Shown here: piece by piece, positions 27,389 to 36,225 of the stretch | How the letters are laid out: every line of letters starts with the position of its first letter | Numbering within the stretch: the stretch's first letter is position 1 | From: Chryseobacterium sp. JUb7 | Lineage (GTDB): Bacteria; Bacteroidota; Bacteroidia; Flavobacteriales; Weeksellaceae | DNA length: 64,000 nt | Assembly (NCBI RefSeq): GCF_024806495.1 | Contig: NZ_JANUFF010000001.1 | Coordinates: forward strand, 310,001 to 374,000 | Direction of reading: 5' to 3' | Notes under the pieces: generated by a model | Database searches by the model: none | Seen by the model: only the letters and a program-made list of their open reading frames with translations | Told to the model about the DNA's origin: nothing | Program-made: the position numbers and the translations under genes

Positions 27389-27910
27389 TTAATCTAAAAC
27401 TTTCTTCATCATTAAATCGGTCTGCTCGTCATTTCCCAACCGGAAAATATGTTTGTCAAACTCTTCAAAACCATTTTTTCTGTAAAATTGTAAGGCTCTG
27501 TGATTTTCTTCCCAAACTCCCAGCCAAAGGTAGGTTTTATTCATATTCTTAGCCGTTTCAAGGGCTTTATCATATAAAATCTGTCCTATCTTTTTGCCGT
27601 GATGGCTTCTTTTTACATAAATTCTTTCAATTTCCAGAGCTGTTTCATCCTGAGGCTCTGTTTGTGCATTTCCGGAGTTTAATTTCAGATATCCTACGGG
27701 ATTATCTTCTTCCCAGGCAATAAAAAAATAAGAATCCGGATTATGGAGCTCATTTTTTATCTTTTCTGTTGCAAAGCTTCTTTCCAGATATTCTTTCATA
27801 GCTTCTTCAGTATTATTTTCTGAAAAAGTTTCCGAAAAAGTTTGTCTGCCAACATTTTGTATAACTTCAAGATCTTCTATCCTGGCTTTGTTAATAATAA
27901 TTGATGCCAT
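27389..27910 (-). CDS. GNAT-family N-acetyltransferase
   Basis: An acetyltransferase of about 173 residues. The acetyl-CoA motif A is visible in IERIYVKRSHHGKKIGQILY, followed by WLGVWEENHRALQFYRKNGF, typical of the PaiA-like GNAT group. The frame opens at 28009 inside the nucleosidase gene, but the ATG at 27910 (MASIIINKARIEDLEV) matches the family N-terminus and leaves a 13-base gap to the upstream gene. The substrate (polyamine, peptide or amino acid) is unknown. Confidence 0.87.
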   Translation of the reverse strand: MASIIINKARIEDLEVIQNVGRQTFSETFSENNTEEAMKEYLERSFATEKIKNELHNPDSYFFIAWEEDNPVGYLKLNSGNAQTEPQDETALEIERIYVKRSHHGKKIGQILYDKALETAKNMNKTYLWLGVWEENHRALQFYRKNGFEEFDKHIFRLGNDEQTDLMMKKVLD

Positions 27911-27923
27911 GTACGTCTTTCGT

Positions 27924-28505
27924 TTAAGAAAATAATATCTTTTTAAAAGCTTCAGAAGCCAAATGTACCTGTACAGCCCAATCGTCTGCTGCATCACTTC
28001 CGGCATCATCGGAAATGTATTTTAAGCACAGAAAAGGAATATTTTCTTTCATCGCAATTAAGGCCAGCGGATAGGCTTCCATATCCACAATATTATAGAC
28101 TGTTTCAGAATGGTTCATTTCAAAGCTGTCACCGCTGCCGCAGATTCCTTCTTTGATGTTTTCCATTTTTAAGCCGTACTCCAAGACAACGGGCACTCCT
28201 GATAAAGGGGTTTCATACAGCTCAAATCCAAGCCCGCGAACATCCATATCTCTCTGGACAAATTTTGTACAGCATACCACATCTCCTTTACTGAAACCTT
28301 TACTGCCAGCTGATCCAAGATTAACAATCAATTTTGGTTTTCTGGAATGGATTTCTTTCGATAATTCCATTGCTGCATTCACCTTACCGATGCCTGTGAT
28401 CAGCTTATTTTTATCATTAAATACTTTCCCGGCTTCAGAATCAAGTGCAAATACAAAAAGCGTATCATCAACAGGAAAATTAAGTTCTTCGTTTATTTTT
28501 ATCAT
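27924..28505 (-). CDS. Nucleosidase of the MTA/SAH (MTAN-like) family
   Basis: A 193-residue purine-nucleoside phosphorylase-fold nucleosidase. Family cues are TGIGKVNAA near residue 38, NLGSAGS (about 62-68), the VDMEAYPLA motif that contacts the ribose, and KYISDDAG with the catalytic Asp. It is somewhat shorter than classic MTAN (about 230 residues). It probably cleaves methylthioadenosine, S-adenosylhomocysteine or a related nucleoside. It sits in the FrnE-nucleosidase-GNAT-Crp operon, 12 bases after the FrnE-like gene. Confidence 0.85.
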   Translation of the reverse strand: MIKINEELNFPVDDTLFVFALDSEAGKVFNDKNKLITGIGKVNAAMELSKEIHSRKPKLIVNLGSAGSKGFSKGDVVCCTKFVQRDMDVRGLGFELYETPLSGVPVVLEYGLKMENIKEGICGSGDSFEMNHSETVYNIVDMEAYPLALIAMKENIPFLCLKYISDDAGSDAADDWAVQVHLASEAFKKILFS

Positions 28506-28517
28506 GAGCTCATCTTA

Positions 28518-29216
28518 TTAAATACTACATCCGTCTGCATCACAAGCATTTTCACCATTTGAAAGATCTTTTAGCGGCGAAACTGTCTCGTTGTAAGTCT
28601 GCTGAAGTGCATTTTCAAAAAGTTCAGCAGGCTGAGCTCCCGATACCGCATATTTTCCGTTTAAAATAAAAAAAGGAACTCCTGTTACACCGTGTGCTCT
28701 TGCATCCGTAATATCTTTATTAACATCATCATTAAACTCATTAGAAGTTAATATTTTTTCGGTTTCTTCTTTATCAATACCTAAAGAATCAGCTATAGAA
28801 ATCAGTGTTTCAGAATCTCCTACATTTTTTCCGTCAATGAAATGAGCAATAAAAAGAGCCTCTTCCATTTCGTTAGATTTATTGTGTTTTTTTGCTAAAT
28901 GAAGGAGCTTATGTGCGGCAAACGTATTGGTAATTAAAGCTTTTTCAAAATTAAAATCGATTCCTGCGCCTTTTCCCATCTGCGCTACCTGCCCGATCAT
29001 TTGTTGAGCCTGAGCATCAGGAAATCCTTTTTTTTCTTTAAAATATTCAATGGTATTCTGAGTTTTTGAAGGATCAAGAGAGGGGTCAAGCTGAAAACTC
29101 TTCCACTCTACTTCTATCTGATCTTTGAAAGGCAGCTTATTGAGTGCCTGCTCAAAATTATTTTTCCCTATATAACAAAACGGACACATCACATCCGACC
29201 AGATTTCTACTTTCAT
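28518..29216 (-). CDS. DsbA-family oxidoreductase (FrnE-like)
   Basis: A 232-residue thioredoxin-fold protein. The active site CPFC lies at residues 11-14, right after the first strand (MKVEIWSDVM). GVTGVPFF carries the cis-Pro, and the tail ENACDADGCSI has two more cysteines, as in many FrnE proteins. There is no signal peptide, so it acts in the cytoplasm, probably in oxidative-stress disulfide chemistry. It is the first gene of a four-gene operon. Confidence 0.9.
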   Translation of the reverse strand: MKVEIWSDVMCPFCYIGKNNFEQALNKLPFKDQIEVEWKSFQLDPSLDPSKTQNTIEYFKEKKGFPDAQAQQMIGQVAQMGKGAGIDFNFEKALITNTFAAHKLLHLAKKHNKSNEMEEALFIAHFIDGKNVGDSETLISIADSLGIDKEETEKILTSNEFNDDVNKDITDARAHGVTGVPFFILNGKYAVSGAQPAELFENALQQTYNETVSPLKDLSNGENACDADGCSI

Positions 29217-29322
29217 TTGTTTCTTATTTTAATCTATTAATCAATCTCCTGTAAAGATTTCACCATTATTTAAGTGAATCAAAGTTAATATATCTGATTA
29301 TGGCAGCCAAATATATCAAGCT

Positions 29323-30489
29323 TTATTCCCCACAGAGAACGACTGATTTTTCCCTGCGTTCCAGCATGCTTCTGACTCCCATCATGATAAAGGCCAGAAT
29401 TCCGAAAACCAAACCGATCCATGGGTTGTATTCAACGCCTTTTGTGATGATCATCCATCCGCCAACGGTAGTCCCGAGGGTTACGCCTAAATTACCGAAT
29501 GAAGTAGCCAGACTGTTGGCAAACTCCAGTGACTGCGGTACAGACGAAATCATATAGGTAGAAGCATTAAGAAAACTCGGAGAATAAAGAAAACCCCAGA
29601 TCCCGATCACTACAATGGTGGCCACTAAATTTCCATTTGAAAAATAAAGCAATACAGGCACTAAAATAGTTCCGGAAAGGAAAAAAGCAGTGGTGCCTGC
29701 AATATTTTTATTTAACATTTTACCTGAGATCCAGTTGGCAAAAACACCGATGATCCCAAACAGAAAAAGCATATAGCTGATCATTGTACCATCCATTCCT
29801 TTTGCCTTATTCAGATAATCAGCAAAATAGCTGTAGGTGGAAAACCAAGCGGTGATCATGAAAAAGTTCATAAGAGTACTGATGATAAAGGTAGGCTGTA
29901 CCAATATTTTAAGCTGACTTCCGTACGATTTTTTCTCCTTGACCGGCATTGAAGGCAGTAAAAAATAAATACCTGCCAAAGCAATAACGCTGACAACCGA
30001 CTGAACGATAAAAGATGATTCCCAAGACCAGATACTCGAAAGCCACGTTGCAAAAGGAACGGTAGTTACCATAGCCAGGGCAACGCCGCTGAATACAATT
30101 CCCATGAGCTCATTGCTATGTTTTTTATCGGCTTTGGAGACTGCAACTGATAAGGCGCTCGCAATATAAACAGGCTGTAAAAAAGCAGGCAGTATTCTCA
30201 CCAGCATCAGAAGCCAGAAAGGGGGTGAAAATGAGGAAACAACTCCTGTAATTAAAAACATAAATATGGCAGCAAACATCACTTTTTTACGGTCAAACCC
30301 GGACATTAATAACGTCATAAAAGGTCCTGTAAGCGCAATGATCAACGCAAAGGCACTTAATAAATATCCGGCTTTGTCGATGCTGATATGATAATGTTCT
30401 GCGATCTGCGGCAGAATACCAATAACTCCGAATTCTGTTGTGATAACGGCAAGAAAGCCTAAACATCCGATATATGCGAATTTCTTCAT
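29323..30489 (-). CDS. MFS transporter (AraJ/YdhP-like efflux)
   Basis: A 388-residue, 12-helix inner-membrane transporter of the drug:H+ antiporter (DHA1) type. The first helix is AYIGCLGFLAVITTEFGVIG, and MSGFDRKKVMFAAIFMFLI is a variant A-motif. It diverges from an HxlR repressor with a 109-base promoter region containing two dyads and -7 boxes on both strands. An HxlR-regulated efflux pump is therefore likely. The substrate is unknown. Confidence 0.88.
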   Translation of the reverse strand: MKKFAYIGCLGFLAVITTEFGVIGILPQIAEHYHISIDKAGYLLSAFALIIALTGPFMTLLMSGFDRKKVMFAAIFMFLITGVVSSFSPPFWLLMLVRILPAFLQPVYIASALSVAVSKADKKHSNELMGIVFSGVALAMVTTVPFATWLSSIWSWESSFIVQSVVSVIALAGIYFLLPSMPVKEKKSYGSQLKILVQPTFIISTLMNFFMITAWFSTYSYFADYLNKAKGMDGTMISYMLFLFGIIGVFANWISGKMLNKNIAGTTAFFLSGTILVPVLLYFSNGNLVATIVVIGIWGFLYSPSFLNASTYMISSVPQSLEFANSLATSFGNLGVTLGTTVGGWMIITKGVEYNPWIGLVFGILAFIMMGVRSMLERREKSVVLCGE

Positions 30490-30526
30490 TCTTTAAATCT
30501 GTTAGTATTATAAAATTTTAATCCTG

Positions 30527-30554
30527 CAAAATTAAAATACAAACCCTAAATTTG
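30527..30554. promoter_or_regulatory. Divergent -7 boxes for the MFS and HxlR genes
   Basis: TAATTTTG on the minus strand (30527-30534) and TAAATTTG on the plus strand (30547-30554) both match TAnnTTTG perfectly. They serve the MFS gene (start 30489) and the HxlR gene (start 30599). Confidence 0.5.
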
Positions 30555-30555
30555 C

Positions 30556-30598
30556 ACTGTACACAGTCAATTGTATGGTACTAACAAATTTGTAAGTA
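30556..30598. promoter_or_regulatory. Candidate HxlR operators
   Basis: ACTGT-AC-ACAGT (30556-30567) and CTaACAAATTTGTaAG (30581-30596, perfect ACAAATTTGT core) are two dyads between the promoter boxes and the HxlR start. A dimeric winged-helix repressor bound there could silence both directions. Confidence 0.45.
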
Positions 30599-30991
30599 AT
30601 GGCAAAGAAAAAGGAAAATTCAACGAACAGCATTAATGCACAATATATTACAGAATGTGATCTGACGTATGCGGTTTGTAAAATCGGCGGAAGATGGAAA
30701 TTATTGATCTTATGCAAGCTTGAAGACGGGAAATTACGTTTCAGTGAACTCAGAGACCGTATCGAAGGGATTACTGAGAGAATGCTTACCCTTCAGTTAA
30801 GAGAAATGGAAAAAGAAGGCTTGCTGAAAAGAACCGTTTATGCTCAGGTTCCGCCACGGGTAGATTATGAATTGACGGACATAGCCAGAGAACTGATTCC
30901 TATCTGGAGGCAACTTGAAGGTTGGGGGAAAAAACATAAAAAATTGATACAGGAACAGATGCTCGAAGTTGAAATTTCTAACGCTGATTAA
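30599..30991 (+). CDS. HxlR-family winged-helix regulator
   Basis: A 130-residue regulator. The HxlR signature is complete: CDLTYAVCKIGGRWKLLIL, then LRFSELRDRIEGITERMLTLQLREME and VPPRVDYELTD. Cys20 or Cys27 at the N-terminal side could sense electrophiles, as in other HxlR/YodB proteins. It diverges from the MFS efflux gene and most likely represses it and itself. Confidence 0.92.
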   Translation: MAKKKENSTNSINAQYITECDLTYAVCKIGGRWKLLILCKLEDGKLRFSELRDRIEGITERMLTLQLREMEKEGLLKRTVYAQVPPRVDYELTDIARELIPIWRQLEGWGKKHKKLIQEQMLEVEISNAD

Positions 30992-30994
30992 CAA

Positions 30995-31037
30995 TAAAAA
31001 AATACCAGGTAAATATACAATTCACCTGGTATTTTAA
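30995..31037. terminator. Bidirectional terminator between HxlR and MFS genes
   Basis: AAAATACCAGGT/ACCTGGTATTTT form a 12-bp stem (30999-31010, 31024-31035) flanked by an A-run on the left, so it works for both convergent genes. Confidence 0.8.
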
Positions 31038-31073
31038 AATATTAACGGTTATAATAAGTATGATATCTGAAAT

Positions 31074-32270
31074 CTAGTTTCCAGCGTCTCTTTTATTCAC
31101 TTTATTGCAGAACAGTAAATGAGCGATCAGAGCCAATAAACCAAAGGCTGCACCTACGAAACATACACCATCCCATTGCGCATACTGCCATGCAACAGAA
31201 GCCAGCCATGTTCCTAATGATCCGCCGATGAAATAACAAACCATATATACGGTATTCAGTCTGTTAACGGCATTAGATTTTATTAAAAAATAATTGGTCT
31301 GATTCATAATATGACTCGACTGTACTCCTAAATCAACAAGAATAACTCCCACAATCAGTCCCCAATACGTTTCTCCTGCAAAATACGTAAACGCCCAGCT
31401 TCCCAAAACAACCAGTAAAGAATAGAAAATAATTCGGTTGATATCCAAGAATTTTTGAAGCTTTCCTACTTTTGCTGCAGCTAAAGCACCCACTGCACCA
31501 GCCAGTCCAAAACTTCCTACAACTGATGCTCCGGCATTAAATGGCGGTTTTTCCATATGGAAAACCAAGGTTGTAAATAAAGCACACATCGATCCGAAAG
31601 CCATTGCTCCACGGAATGAAGCGAGTTGTAAAATAGGCTGCGTCTTTGCTAAATGGGCTACAGAGCGCATCAGCTCTCTATAGGTTCCTTTGAAATTAGG
31701 CTGCATTTCAGGCAGCATTTTGTAAACGGCAAACCACACCAGAATCATAATCCCGGCAGCAATACCAAACATAGCTCTCCATCCCCAGACATCTCCTACA
31801 ATTCCGCCTATAAATCTTGATAAAAGAATACCCAGTAACAATCCGGACATGACGGTTCCGATATTGGATGATTTTTCTTTGTCAGAAGATAATTCAGCGG
31901 CGATAGGAATGAATAACTGAGGAATTACAGACGTCACTCCTATCAGTAAACTAGCTGCGTATAACATCCATAATTGAGTGGCAAATGTCATCCACAATAA
32001 TGAACCAAAGACTAAAAACAGATCGATGAGAATTAATCTTTTGCGGAAAAATTTATCTCCCAATGGAACAATCATCAATAACCCAATCGCATATCCTATC
32101 TGAGTAAGCATAGAAATTCTGCTGGCTGCACTTTCAGAAACGTTTAAATCTTTCGAAATAAGACCTAATAAAGGTTGATTATAATAATTGTTGGCAACTA
32201 CAAGTCCGGAAATAATGGCCATTAGCCAGATTACAGTACGCGAAATACCGTTGGAAGCGCTCATCTGCAT
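31074..32270 (-). CDS. MFS transporter
   Basis: A 398-residue, 12-helix inner-membrane transporter. YYNQPLLGLISKDLNVSESAASRISMLTQ with a following LGDKFFRKR A-motif-like loop is typical of the YgaY-type DHA1 group. The start is at 32270 or at the second Met two codons later (32264). It is transcribed alone. The substrate is unknown. Confidence 0.87.
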   Translation of the reverse strand: MQMSASNGISRTVIWLMAIISGLVVANNYYNQPLLGLISKDLNVSESAASRISMLTQIGYAIGLLMIVPLGDKFFRKRLILIDLFLVFGSLLWMTFATQLWMLYAASLLIGVTSVIPQLFIPIAAELSSDKEKSSNIGTVMSGLLLGILLSRFIGGIVGDVWGWRAMFGIAAGIMILVWFAVYKMLPEMQPNFKGTYRELMRSVAHLAKTQPILQLASFRGAMAFGSMCALFTTLVFHMEKPPFNAGASVVGSFGLAGAVGALAAAKVGKLQKFLDINRIIFYSLLVVLGSWAFTYFAGETYWGLIVGVILVDLGVQSSHIMNQTNYFLIKSNAVNRLNTVYMVCYFIGGSLGTWLASVAWQYAQWDGVCFVGAAFGLLALIAHLLFCNKVNKRDAGN

Positions 32271-32928
32271 GGTAAAAATTTACTTCAAATTTAATTATAG
32301 AATTCTTGAATTTTGATTGATTTCAAATTGTTAATGATTAATTATCAGATTAATGAAATCAATCAGAAAAAGAATGCTTTTTTAAGATTAGCAAAGGTAC
32401 TTATTTTTATAAAAAGAGATTTGTACAAATTATCTATTTTCGAGTATTTAATTCATTTTTTTTGTTGAAAAATCACAAGGCGTAAATATTTCTAATCATT
32501 ATGTTGTTAATTTGTATTGACTTTTGATAAAAAGATTATTAAATAATTTAGCTGTTTTTTTGACGCAAAGTTTTATTTTAAAGAATGATTTATTTAAGTG
32601 AGCAAAGAAGAATCAACCAAGTTGATTTGGTGAAGCTATATTTTCAAGCTTTGCGAAGCAAATTTTATTTGCCTTTGCCTCCTAAAAATCAAAAGTATGC
32701 AATAAAATCTTTGCGTTAAAAAATAAAATTCAAACAAATAAAACCTTTGTTTGATGAATAAAATAAACAACTCATAAAAAAATCCTTGCGCCTTAAAACG
32801 TTTTTTAGTTATACTTTGCGCCTTAGCGATTCACCAACTACACAATGTTTTAATATTTCTGTTTTTCATTGAATTCAAGCACTTTTTTGTACATTTATCT
32901 AATAAGATTAATTAGAAAAGATACATTC
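32271..32928. other. Long AT-rich intergenic region with degenerate CTTTGCG repeats
   Basis: 658 bases between divergent genes. The first half is simply AT-rich. From 32564 on, short motifs related to CTTTGCG recur: 32564-32570 (inverted), 32649-32655, 32673-32679 (CTTTGCC), 32709-32715, 32784-32790 (CCTTGCG) and 32814-32820, the last two followed by CCTTAaaaCG and CCTTAGCG. It looks like a decayed intergenic repeat cluster. No gene is seen. Confidence 0.6.
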
Positions 32929-33717
32929 ATGAATATTCAACTGATATCAAAAAATGCACTGGTAGGAGCTGCTACCCAAGGAATCGGAGCCGGAATTGCT
33001 CTGGAACTGGCGAAATGTGGGGCAAATGTCACCGTCATGGCTCGAAATGAAGAAAAATTAAAAAGCTTTGTGGCTTCCTTACCTGTTATGAACGAAAAAC
33101 AGATACATCAATATCTGGTAGCTGATTTTTCTGATTTTGAAAAGTACAGAGGCATTATTTCGGGGTATTTTAAAAACAATTCAATTGATATTCTTGTCAA
33201 TAATACTAATGGTCCTGAGCCCGGAGTTGCATTAGAAAAGAATGTGGATGATTATCAGAAGGCTTTTGATCTGGTCTTTAAGACTGTTTGTGAAACCACA
33301 AATTTGGCGTTACCTTATATGATCAGACAAAATCACGGGCGGATTATCAATGTCTCTTCTCTGTCGGTAAAATCACCGATTAACAATTTAGTGCTGTCAA
33401 ATTCTATTCGCTCTGCCGTGGCAGCATGGGCAAAAACCTTAGCCAATGAAGTTGCACAGCATAATATTACGGTGAACAATGTTCTCACCGGATATTTTGA
33501 TACTGAACGAATCAAAAAACTGATTGATCACGAAGCAGAACAAAGCAATCAATCTGCGGAAGAAATAAAAAAAGGAAGAGAAGATAAAATTCCTATGAAA
33601 AGATTGGGTAAACCTGAAGAATATGGCCATTTGGTCGCTTTTTTAGCTTCAGAATATGCTGCTTATCTTACCGGAACCAATATTCCTCTGGATGGAGGAT
33701 TGAATAATACATATTAA
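32929..33717 (+). CDS. Atypical SDR-family oxidoreductase lacking the catalytic Tyr
   Basis: A protein of about 262 residues with a classical SDR Rossmann half: LVGAATQGIGAGIA for the nucleotide-binding glycines and DILVNNTNGP in place of NNAG. The catalytic Ser lies in INVSSLS, but the expected YxxxK is replaced by LSNSIRSAVAAWAK, with no Tyr at the active site. This matches the divergent 3-oxoacyl-ACP reductase-like subgroup. The C-terminal PMKRLGKPEEYGHLVAFLAS and GTNIPLDGG are normal. The frame opens at 32869, but the ATG at 32929 (MNIQLISKNALV) is preferred. The reaction is uncertain. Confidence 0.85.
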   Translation: MNIQLISKNALVGAATQGIGAGIALELAKCGANVTVMARNEEKLKSFVASLPVMNEKQIHQYLVADFSDFEKYRGIISGYFKNNSIDILVNNTNGPEPGVALEKNVDDYQKAFDLVFKTVCETTNLALPYMIRQNHGRIINVSSLSVKSPINNLVLSNSIRSAVAAWAKTLANEVAQHNITVNNVLTGYFDTERIKKLIDHEAEQSNQSAEEIKKGREDKIPMKRLGKPEEYGHLVAFLASEYAAYLTGTNIPLDGGLNNTY

Positions 33718-33718
33718 A

Positions 33719-33750
33719 AAAAGAGGTTCGTATTGAACCTCTTTTCCTTG
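33719..33750. terminator. Bidirectional terminator between SDR and GH3 genes
   Basis: AAAAGAGGTTC/GAACCTCTTTT (33719-33729, 33735-33745) with a 5-base loop lies between the ends of the convergent genes. Confidence 0.85.
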
Positions 33751-33765
33751 TTTATTTTTAAGGTT

Positions 33766-36222
33766 TTATTTTAAATCCTTAAACTGTTTGTCAGCAGGAA
33801 AAACATGCTGTACTTTTTCTACGGTAATATCTGAATTGACTTCAAACTCCGCATTTTGTTTAATGTCTAAAGATGATGCCCCTACAGAAACTTTATATTT
33901 TCCTTTTTCAGCGATCCAGGCGCTTTTATCGGTAATAAATGAAGCTAAATCTTTTGGATTAAGCTGCAGAATAAGTGTTTCACTCTCACCAGGCTGTAAT
34001 TCCTTCGTTTTTGCAAAAGCTTTCAGTTCAGATTTTGGTTTATCGATCAACTTGTTCGGAGCAGAAAGATACAACTCCACCACTTCTTTTCCGGCTACTT
34101 TTCCGTTGTTTTTAACCGTAACACTCACCTGAATTTTATCTTTAAAAGTTGGTGAACTGATTTTTATATTTGAATAATCGAAACTGGTATACGACTTTCC
34201 AAATCCGAATTCATATGAGGGTTTTACATTAAAGGTGTTGAAATAACGGTATCCGACATAAACTCCCTCTTCATACGTCACTTCTTTTGGGTTTTCAGCA
34301 GGAACTCCCGGAAAGTTTTTCGCAGACGGAGTATCCGAATATTTTACAGGGAAAGTCATCGTTAATTTTCCGGAAGGATTTATTTTCCCGGAAATAACGT
34401 CCGCTACAGAATGTCCACCTTCCTGACCAGGCTGCCATGCCAATAAAATAGCATCTACTTTATCTTTCCACGATGCCGTTTCAATAACACCGCCGATATT
34501 TAAAATGACCACTACTTTTTTACCTTTTGCGTGGAAAGCTTTTGAAATTTTATCCAGCATTTCGATTTCTTCAGTCGCCAGATTAAAATCATTATCAACG
34601 ACTCTATCGCCGCCTTCTCCCGAATTTCTTCCTAACGTAACAAAAGCAATTTCTGAAGTTTCAGCTTTTTTAGCAAGGAAGGCATCATTCATTTTCATTT
34701 CGGGAAGTCTTTCCGGCAACGCTAAAATTCCTCTGGCTTTTCTTCTTTCCTTTTCCGCGGCTACTTCTTTTTCGGCGTGAGGCTTGTATAAATCCACCAA
34801 TTCTTTATCCAGTTGATAGCCTGCAGAATTCAGCCCTTCCAATAATGAAACAGTGTGTTTGTTATTGACACTTCCACTCCCTGTTCCGCCCGTGATCCAA
34901 GCATAAGAAGTAACTCCGAATAAGGAAACTTCTTTCTGCTTATTGGCAAAAGGCAATGCACTGTTATCATTTTTAAGCAATACCATTCCTTCTGTGGCGG
35001 CATTTCTTGTCACTTCTGCATTTTGGGCAAGGTTAGGTTTATCGCTGTATTTGTATTGCGCGAAAGTCGGAGTCCGGAAAACATACTCAAGAATTCTTTT
35101 TACATTGAGATTGGCAACTTCCTGAGATAATTTCCCTGAATCCAGGGCGGCAAGAAGTACTTTTTTCTGTGCGGGAATTCCCGGCATCAGAAGATCGTTT
35201 CCTGCATTCATCTGTTTTACAACATCAGAAATTCCACCGCTTTGGATAGATTCAAACCCCGGAAAACCTCCAAACCAGTCGGTCATTACAATGCCTTTGA
35301 AGCCCCATTCATTTCTTAAAACCTGAGTCAGTAAATCTTTACTGTCGGAAGTATAGACTCCGTTTAACAAATTATAAGAAGACATTACCGTCCATGGCTG
35401 AGATTCTTTGACCGTAATTTCAAAACCTTTTAAATACAATTCTCTCATCGCACGTTCTGAAACATGGGCATTGATAGTCAAACGGTTGGTTTCTTCATTG
35501 TTAGCCGCAAAATGCTTAACAGAAGTTCCTACTCCCTGAGACTGGATTCCGTTAACAATTGCTGCAGCAGTTTTTCCTGAAATTAAAGGATCTTCAGAAT
35601 AATATTCAAAATTTCTTCCGTTCAACGGGTTTCTGTGAATGTTTAAAGCCGGAGCCAAAAGGACATCTACGCCATATTCTTTTACTTCATTTCCCATGGC
35701 TTTTCCCACCTGCTCCAGTAAGGTTTTGTTCCAGGTGGAAGCCAATGCTGTTCCCACCGGAAAGGCCGTTGCATAATAAGTTTTTGAATCATTATCTCTG
35801 GTCGGAGCTATTCTTAACCCTGCAGGACCATCGGCAACTACTGTCGCAGGAATCCCGAATCTGTCAAAATTGGCTGTTCCTCCCGCAGCTCCCGGAACAA
35901 GACCCTGTTTAGAATCTCCTACAGGTCCTGTCAGTACTTCAATTCCGGGCATTCCTGTTCCGATCAGCAAATCAACTTTTTCAGCATTCGTCATTTGTTT
36001 GACGATGGCATCAATTCTTTTATCGACAGAAAGACGGCTGTCTTCCCAGGGATCTAATTTTCCGTTTTTATTTAAATCTTTAAAGGTTTGACCATTTACC
36101 GTAATGGTCTGAGTATTTTGCTGAGCATTTGCAACTGCTGATGTCGCCAGTAACACAAGAAATAATCCTGAATTTTTGGCTTTCTGAACAAGTTTGATCA
36201 ATGCAGATTGGTTCTTCTTCAT
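33766..36222 (-). CDS. Secreted glycoside hydrolase family 3 (beta-glucosidase-like)
   Basis: An 818-residue enzyme with a long signal peptide ending ATSAVANAQ. A perfect EF-hand loop (Asp49-Glu60, DLNKNGKLDPWE) precedes the GH3 N-terminal barrel. KHFAANNEE (about 236-244) and the nucleophile Asp315 in IVMTDWFGG are the active-site motifs. The GH3 C-domain and a fibronectin III-like domain (about 690-790) complete it. It would release terminal beta-linked sugars in the periplasm. It is the last gene of the minus-strand glycoside operon, 3 bases after the nucleoside-hydrolase-like gene. Confidence 0.93.
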   Translation of the reverse strand: MKKNQSALIKLVQKAKNSGLFLVLLATSAVANAQQNTQTITVNGQTFKDLNKNGKLDPWEDSRLSVDKRIDAIVKQMTNAEKVDLLIGTGMPGIEVLTGPVGDSKQGLVPGAAGGTANFDRFGIPATVVADGPAGLRIAPTRDNDSKTYYATAFPVGTALASTWNKTLLEQVGKAMGNEVKEYGVDVLLAPALNIHRNPLNGRNFEYYSEDPLISGKTAAAIVNGIQSQGVGTSVKHFAANNEETNRLTINAHVSERAMRELYLKGFEITVKESQPWTVMSSYNLLNGVYTSDSKDLLTQVLRNEWGFKGIVMTDWFGGFPGFESIQSGGISDVVKQMNAGNDLLMPGIPAQKKVLLAALDSGKLSQEVANLNVKRILEYVFRTPTFAQYKYSDKPNLAQNAEVTRNAATEGMVLLKNDNSALPFANKQKEVSLFGVTSYAWITGGTGSGSVNNKHTVSLLEGLNSAGYQLDKELVDLYKPHAEKEVAAEKERRKARGILALPERLPEMKMNDAFLAKKAETSEIAFVTLGRNSGEGGDRVVDNDFNLATEEIEMLDKISKAFHAKGKKVVVILNIGGVIETASWKDKVDAILLAWQPGQEGGHSVADVISGKINPSGKLTMTFPVKYSDTPSAKNFPGVPAENPKEVTYEEGVYVGYRYFNTFNVKPSYEFGFGKSYTSFDYSNIKISSPTFKDKIQVSVTVKNNGKVAGKEVVELYLSAPNKLIDKPKSELKAFAKTKELQPGESETLILQLNPKDLASFITDKSAWIAEKGKYKVSVGASSLDIKQNAEFEVNSDITVEKVQHVFPADKQFKDLK

Positions 36223-36225
36223 ATT

